Assembly (NCBI GenBank): GCA_023434325.1
Contig: JAEYSX010000003.1
Span: forward strand, 384,793-448,792
Direction: 5' to 3'
Source of the DNA: Candidatus Parcubacteria bacterium
GTDB taxonomy: Bacteria; Patescibacteriota; Saccharimonadia; Saccharimonadales; UBA4665
Length of the DNA: 64,000 bases
The number at the start of each line of letters is the position of its first letter. Within the stretch, counting starts at the first letter, position 1. Both the position numbers and the translations under genes were made by a program. The notes beneath the pieces are model-generated. The model had not been told where the DNA came from, did not search any database, and was given only the letters and a program-made list of their open reading frames with translations. Below, piece by piece: positions 60,943 through 64,000 of the stretch.

Positions 60943-61416
60943 ATGGCATCCAATCGTCATTTAGGCCGTATCATTGCGCTGCAAACCCTTTTCGAGCAAG
61001 ATTTTCGTCGGGCATCCGGCGACGCTACGTTTAGTATCGAAGAGGTGTTAGGGCGCAACATAGGACGCTATCAGGCGACCGTGGACGACAAAGATTTTAT
61101 CGTTCAGCTGGTACATGGCGTATCAGGCAAAGAAAAAGAGCTGGACGACGAGCTGCAGCCGATTGCTCCCGAATGGCCCATTGATCAGATTGCACGTATG
61201 GATCGCGTAATTTTGCGCATGGGTCTATACGAGCTAAAACACGGCCAAGATGTGCCACCCAAGGTGGTGATCAACGAGGCCGTTGAGCTGGCTAAGGCTT
61301 TTGGTAGCGAGAACTCGTCCAAGTTTGTAAACGGCGTACTGGGTACGGCGCTGCGCAACATCACCGGCGAACCCGATGATAAGGAGCAGAAGGCACAAGA
61401 AAAGGCGGTGTCGTGA
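60943..61416 (+). CDS. nusB: Transcription antitermination factor NusB
   Basis: 157-aa all-helical NusB: NRHLGRIIALQTLFEQDFRR at the N-terminus, FIVQLVHGVSGKEKELDDEL, PIDQIARMDRVILRMGLYEL, PPKVVINEAVELAKAFGSEN and SSKFVNGVLGTALRNI at the end. It binds boxA RNA with NusE for rRNA antitermination. TATACT at 60909-60914 is a likely -10, with a purine-rich site before the ATG. Its stop overlaps the next start (GTGA). Confidence 0.96.
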   Translation: MASNRHLGRIIALQTLFEQDFRRASGDATFSIEEVLGRNIGRYQATVDDKDFIVQLVHGVSGKEKELDDELQPIAPEWPIDQIARMDRVILRMGLYELKHGQDVPPKVVINEAVELAKAFGSENSSKFVNGVLGTALRNITGEPDDKEQKAQEKAVS

Positions 61417-61913
61417 AGAGCCCCAAGTTCTCACGACTAAAACGCTTTGTTCCAGGACGCAGTCGTCCCGCTATCCAAGAGGTAGTACATGAAACTACCG
61501 CCGGAGGCGTTATTTTTCGCCGCGACCCTCAGACTAAAAAACTCGAAATACTCCTGATTCAGGATGCCAAAGACCGTTGGACGATCCCTAAAGGTCACGT
61601 CGAAGAGGGCGAGGAGCCCAAGCAGACCGCCGAGCGCGAAATTCGCGAAGAAACCGGTTTGCAAGAGATGAAGGTTTTTAACTGGCTTGGTAAGGTTAGC
61701 TTTCGCTATCGTCGCGGCCAGACGCTGGTGCTTATGACTATGCACATCTATCTGGTGCAGGCCCTCGGTGACACCGACAAGCTCATGCCCGAGGACTGGC
61801 TTAACGACATCCGCTGGTTTCCGAGCGGCGTCGCTATCGACAAAATTGCGTACGACGATATCGGTAAGCTAATACTGGTAGGAATGAAAAAAATAAGAGA
61901 TGCAAAATTGTAG
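61413..61913 (+). CDS. Nudix hydrolase
   Basis: 166 aa with a complete Nudix box: GHVEEGEEPKQTAEREIREE followed by TGL. The TTAGGVIFRRDPQTKKLEIL strand and DRWTIPKGHVEEGE lead into it, as in the MutT/Ap4A-hydrolase-like family. The basic N-terminus (SPKFSRLKRFVPGRSRP) is unusual. GTG start overlapping nusB. The substrate is unknown; diadenosine polyphosphates or oxidised nucleotides are typical. Confidence 0.93.
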   Translation: MKSPKFSRLKRFVPGRSRPAIQEVVHETTAGGVIFRRDPQTKKLEILLIQDAKDRWTIPKGHVEEGEEPKQTAEREIREETGLQEMKVFNWLGKVSFRYRRGQTLVLMTMHIYLVQALGDTDKLMPEDWLNDIRWFPSGVAIDKIAYDDIGKLILVGMKKIRDAKL

Positions 61914-62017
61914 AACCTTCAGGCTCGGATCCAGGTACTTAAGGCAAGTCGTCGCAAGAGGCGGTGCAGAGTACGGGGATTTGCGCGCGACTGACAGGTA
62001 TCATAAGGAGAGTGTTT

Positions 62018-62734
62018 GTGGATTACGCTAAATATCACGATTTTGCCCAACGGGTCTTGGGTGTGACGTTCGATGACATTGAGTTGCTGGTAACTGCGTT
62101 TACGCACCGCTCGTATCTTAACGAGCACAAAAAGTCTGCAAGCGAGCACAACGAGCGGCTCGAGTTCCTGGGCGATGCCGTCTTGGAGTTGGTCGTGACC
62201 GAGTATCTCTATACCAACTTCAGCGAGCCGGAGGGTATTTTGACCAACTGGCGCTCGAGTTTAGTACGTACCGAGAGTATCGGCGCGGCCGCCGCCAAGT
62301 TTGAGTTTGAGCCTTTGCTGCGCCTGAGTCGCGGCGAAAAGCGCGGCACCGAACGCGCACGTGCCCAGATCTTGGCCAACAGTTACGAAGCGGTCGTCGG
62401 AGCTATTTACCTGGACAAGGGATATGGCGCAGCTAAGTCCTTTATTACCAAGACTATTTTGGTAACATTTAAGCAAATCCTCAAGACCGGTTCGTGGCTT
62501 GACCCCAAGTCGCGCTTGCAAGAGGTGGCTCAGAGTAAAGAGGGCCACACCCCGGTATATAAGGTGTTGAGCGAAGAGGGTCCAGATCACGAAAAGACCT
62601 TTACGGTAGGTGTGTTCGTCAACGGTCAGCTTAAGGGTAGCGGCAGCGGACCAAGCAAGCAGGCCGGTCAGCAAAAGGCTGCAGAAGTCGCGTTAGTGGA
62701 GTACGGCGACAAGCAGCCGGCCCGTCAGCTTTAG
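62018..62734 (+). CDS. rnc: Ribonuclease III
   Basis: RNase III cleaves double-stranded RNA for rRNA and mRNA processing. Its signature is NERLEFLGDAVLELVVTEYL with the catalytic acids, plus ANSYEAVVGAIYLDKGYGAA with the second acidic pair. A C-terminal dsRNA-binding domain follows (DPKSRLQEVAQSKEGHTPVY, GSGSGPSKQAGQQKAAEVAL). The GTG at 62018 has AAGGAG about 8 nt upstream, so it is preferred over an ATG-like extension from 61964. Length is 238 aa. Upstream 61914-62017 holds only this ribosome site. Confidence 0.96.
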   Translation: MDYAKYHDFAQRVLGVTFDDIELLVTAFTHRSYLNEHKKSASEHNERLEFLGDAVLELVVTEYLYTNFSEPEGILTNWRSSLVRTESIGAAAAKFEFEPLLRLSRGEKRGTERARAQILANSYEAVVGAIYLDKGYGAAKSFITKTILVTFKQILKTGSWLDPKSRLQEVAQSKEGHTPVYKVLSEEGPDHEKTFTVGVFVNGQLKGSGSGPSKQAGQQKAAEVALVEYGDKQPARQL

Positions 62735-62764
62735 GTAGCTTTTTGGGGCATATGCGGGTTGGGA

Positions 62765-62793
62765 TTGACATCAGAGGTGGTTATCTGTAAAAT
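62765..62793 (+). promoter_or_regulatory. Strong promoter of rpsP
   Basis: TTGACA (62765-62770), 17-nt spacer, TAAAAT (62788-62793); an overlapping TATACT follows (62793-62798). The leader of about 50 nt contains a small AGATT/AATCT hairpin. It is the closest to a full sigma70 consensus seen in the window. Confidence 0.75.
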
Positions 62794-62853
62794 ATACTAC
62801 TAGATTGTTTCAATAATCTTAAATCAATCAGGAAAGAGAGAAGTTAGAATAAT

Positions 62854-63216
62854 ATGTTAACTATCCGCATGCAACGCACCGGTCGCAAAGGTCACGCTAT
62901 GTTCCGCGTTGTCGTTCAAGATTCACGCGTTACTCCGACCAGTGGCAAAATTGTTGCACTGCTGGGCAGCTACGACCCTCACGCTAAGACTACTACGCTT
63001 GACAAAGAAAAGGCTGCGACCTTCCTAAAGAATGGTGCTCAGCCATCTGACCGCGCTGCTTTATTACTCAAGCGCGAGGGCGTCGACCTTCCTAAGTGGG
63101 TAAGCATTGACACCGATAAATCCGGTAAGCTTAAGAGCCCAGAAAAGCTGCGCAAGAACCGCCCGGTCGAGCCAGCCGAAGAAGCTGCAACTGAAGAAGT
63201 TGCTGCCGAAGCGTAA
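62854..63216 (+). CDS. rpsP: Ribosomal protein bS16
   Basis: The core matches bS16: MLTIRMQRTGRKGHAMFRVV, VQDSRVTPTSGKIVALLGSY, DPHAKTTTLDKEKAATFLKN, GAQPSDRAALLLKREG. At 120 aa it is longer than the E. coli protein (82) because of a C-terminal extension ending in Glu/Ala repeats (PAEEAATEEVAAEA). A purine-rich leader precedes the ATG and an intrinsic terminator follows. Confidence 0.97.
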   Translation: MLTIRMQRTGRKGHAMFRVVVQDSRVTPTSGKIVALLGSYDPHAKTTTLDKEKAATFLKNGAQPSDRAALLLKREGVDLPKWVSIDTDKSGKLKSPEKLRKNRPVEPAEEAATEEVAAEA

Positions 63217-63247
63217 GCGCACCTGGTAACAGCAAGACTATTTGTAA

Positions 63248-63279
63248 ATACCCTCCTCATAGCCAGGAGGGTATTTTTT
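63248..63279 (+). terminator. Terminator after rpsP
   Basis: ATACCCTCCT (63248-63257) and AGGAGGGTAT (63265-63274) form a perfect 10-bp stem with a 7-nt loop, followed by six T's. Confidence 0.95.
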
Positions 63280-63305
63280 GGCAATCGTTTCGTATGCGCG
63301 AGGCG

Positions 63306-63468
63306 TGAGGGGTGTAGCTGCCGTATAATATGCCCCTCATTTCTTACTGCGCGTGTAGGCCATGTGATGTGATAATGACATGGCACACCCAAAGAGACAG
63401 GCGAGCCACGTGTGATAATGTGCAAAAACGGCCAACAGCCAATTGGTGAATTATTAAATTTTGCTATA
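63306..63468 (+). other. Non-coding gap between rpsP and khpA with -10 boxes and hairpins
   Basis: A TGAGGGG/CCCCTCA inverted repeat starts near 63306 and encloses a TATAAT (63325-63330). About 20 nt further comes GCCATGT/ACATGGC. Two GATAATG boxes follow, and finally TATAAT at 63463-63468, the likely khpA promoter. No convincing open frame. It could encode a small RNA, or simply hold stacked promoters. Confidence 0.35.
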
Positions 63469-63509
63469 ATATAGAGGCAGTACACAGAAGTAAACGAGGA
63501 GTTCCTGAC

Positions 63510-63953
63510 ATGAGCAGCATCGACCAACAGTTTGTAGAGTTCATCGTCAAGTCCTTGGTGGGCAATCCGGACGCCGTACAAATCGAACGGCGCATCGACG
63601 AAAAGGGGGTTCTGCTCGAACTTACCGTTGATCCGGAGGACTTGGGTAGGGTGATTGGCAAACGTGGTGCAACCGCACAAAGCCTTCGCACATTGTTGCG
63701 CGCTTTGGGCACAAAGAACGACGCACGTTATAACCTCAAAATCGTCGACAATGGCGAGCCTGGTGCGTCGCGCAGCAGTGCTGTGGGTGATGACACGCAA
63801 GACGATTATGGTGACGGTAACACCGGTAGTGCATCGCAGCGTGACGACTTGACCGACCTCGACGACGGTGATGACCGACGCCGTAGCGACAGCTCAAGCG
63901 TCGTAAGCAAGACACGCCGAGAACTTGAGGAACTAGACGATCTAGACGTCTAA
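63510..63953 (+). CDS. khpA: KhpA-like KH-domain RNA-binding protein with acidic tail
   Basis: Residues 1-78 form the KhpA/YlqC KH domain: QFVEFIVKSLVGNPDAVQIE, VDPEDLGRVIGKRGATAQSL (GKRG loop). The next 69 residues are a highly acidic, disordered tail (GDDTQDDYGDGNTG, DDLTDLDDGDDRRRSD, RRELEELDDLDV) absent from standard KhpA proteins, which are about 75-80 aa. GAGGAG precedes the ATG. The rpsP-khpA neighbourhood is common in other bacteria. KhpA and its partner KhpB/Jag are global RNA chaperones linked to cell-wall growth. Confidence 0.92.
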   Translation: MSSIDQQFVEFIVKSLVGNPDAVQIERRIDEKGVLLELTVDPEDLGRVIGKRGATAQSLRTLLRALGTKNDARYNLKIVDNGEPGASRSSAVGDDTQDDYGDGNTGSASQRDDLTDLDDGDDRRRSDSSSVVSKTRRELEELDDLDV

Positions 63954-63958
63954 CCCCT

Positions 63959-63977
63959 TACAGAGCTATACTCTGTA
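63959..63977 (+). other. Short hairpin at the window end
   Basis: TACAGAG and CTCTGTA pair around CTATA directly after the khpA stop. There is no T-run, and the loop region contains TATACT (63967-63972), so it may be a promoter for the next gene rather than a terminator. Confidence 0.35.
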
Positions 63978-64000
63978 GCAAGTAGCGCGCCGCATAAGCC

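Overview
The window looks like chromosome from a small-genome Patescibacteria (CPR) bacterium, most likely Saccharibacteria (TM7). This rests on gene content and style rather than on a database match. Genes are packed with short gaps and frequent ATGA/GTGA overlaps. UGA is used as a normal stop, which argues against Gracilibacteria/Absconditabacteria. Many genes have an extended -10 box (TGnTATAAT-like) only 6-12 nt before the start codon and no Shine-Dalgarno, so they are probably leaderless. Several housekeeping proteins are trimmed: AlaRS lacks the C-terminal domain, DNA ligase lacks its zinc cysteines, and MurF has a membrane N-terminus. No IS element, prophage, CRISPR array or rRNA is visible. 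Four tRNA genes are present.

Layout. 1-4.4 kb: 5'-truncated surface protein, mnmA, a GGDEF protein and a Pro/Ala-rich protein. 4.4-8.6 kb: alaS, then an AraC regulator, two VOC proteins and an AlkC/AlkD-like alkylation-repair protein. 8.7-16.5 kb: FtsA-like ATPase, a type II membrane protein, ruvX, mltG, a LysM/CHAP protein and obgE. 16.5-24.5 kb: exonuclease I, queuosine-precursor transporter, a TVP38-type protein, uvrA, a frameshifted DMT-type transporter, DedA and bL25. 24.5-31.5 kb, minus strand: three ABC exporter half-transporters behind a long structured leader, then lysA behind an apparent lysine-leader-peptide attenuator. 31.5-39.3 kb: trhO, def, uvrC, DUF4239-like protein, pepP, holin-like protein, secG and an oligopeptide-binding protein. 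39.4-50.5 kb: tRNAs Leu(CAG), Leu(GAG), Val(UAC) and Ala(GGC), a GlcD-type oxidase, a lipoprotein, acylphosphatase, lemA, htpX, ligA, an ITPase, corA and a tiny KGG-repeat stress protein. 50.6-58 kb: secreted/membrane proteins, an alpha/beta hydrolase, murF, ddl and a NodB deacetylase. 58-64 kb: leuS, bL32, nusB, Nudix, rnc, rpsP and khpA.

How the genes fit together. Envelope genes dominate: MltG, CHAP hydrolase, MurF, Ddl, NodB deacetylase, FtsA-like protein, SecG, HtpX/LemA and DedA proteins. The cell therefore builds and remodels peptidoglycan despite a reduced genome. DNA repair (UvrA, UvrC, LigA, RuvX, ExoI, alkylation repair) and tRNA modification or charging (MnmA, TrhO, YhhQ, AlaRS, LeuRS) make up most of the rest.

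The most notable observation is upstream of lysA. A 19-codon open frame with four Lys codons ends inside one arm of a perfect 12-bp inverted repeat, whose other arm overlaps an intrinsic terminator just before lysA. This is the architecture of ribosome-mediated transcription attenuation responding to charged tRNA-Lys.
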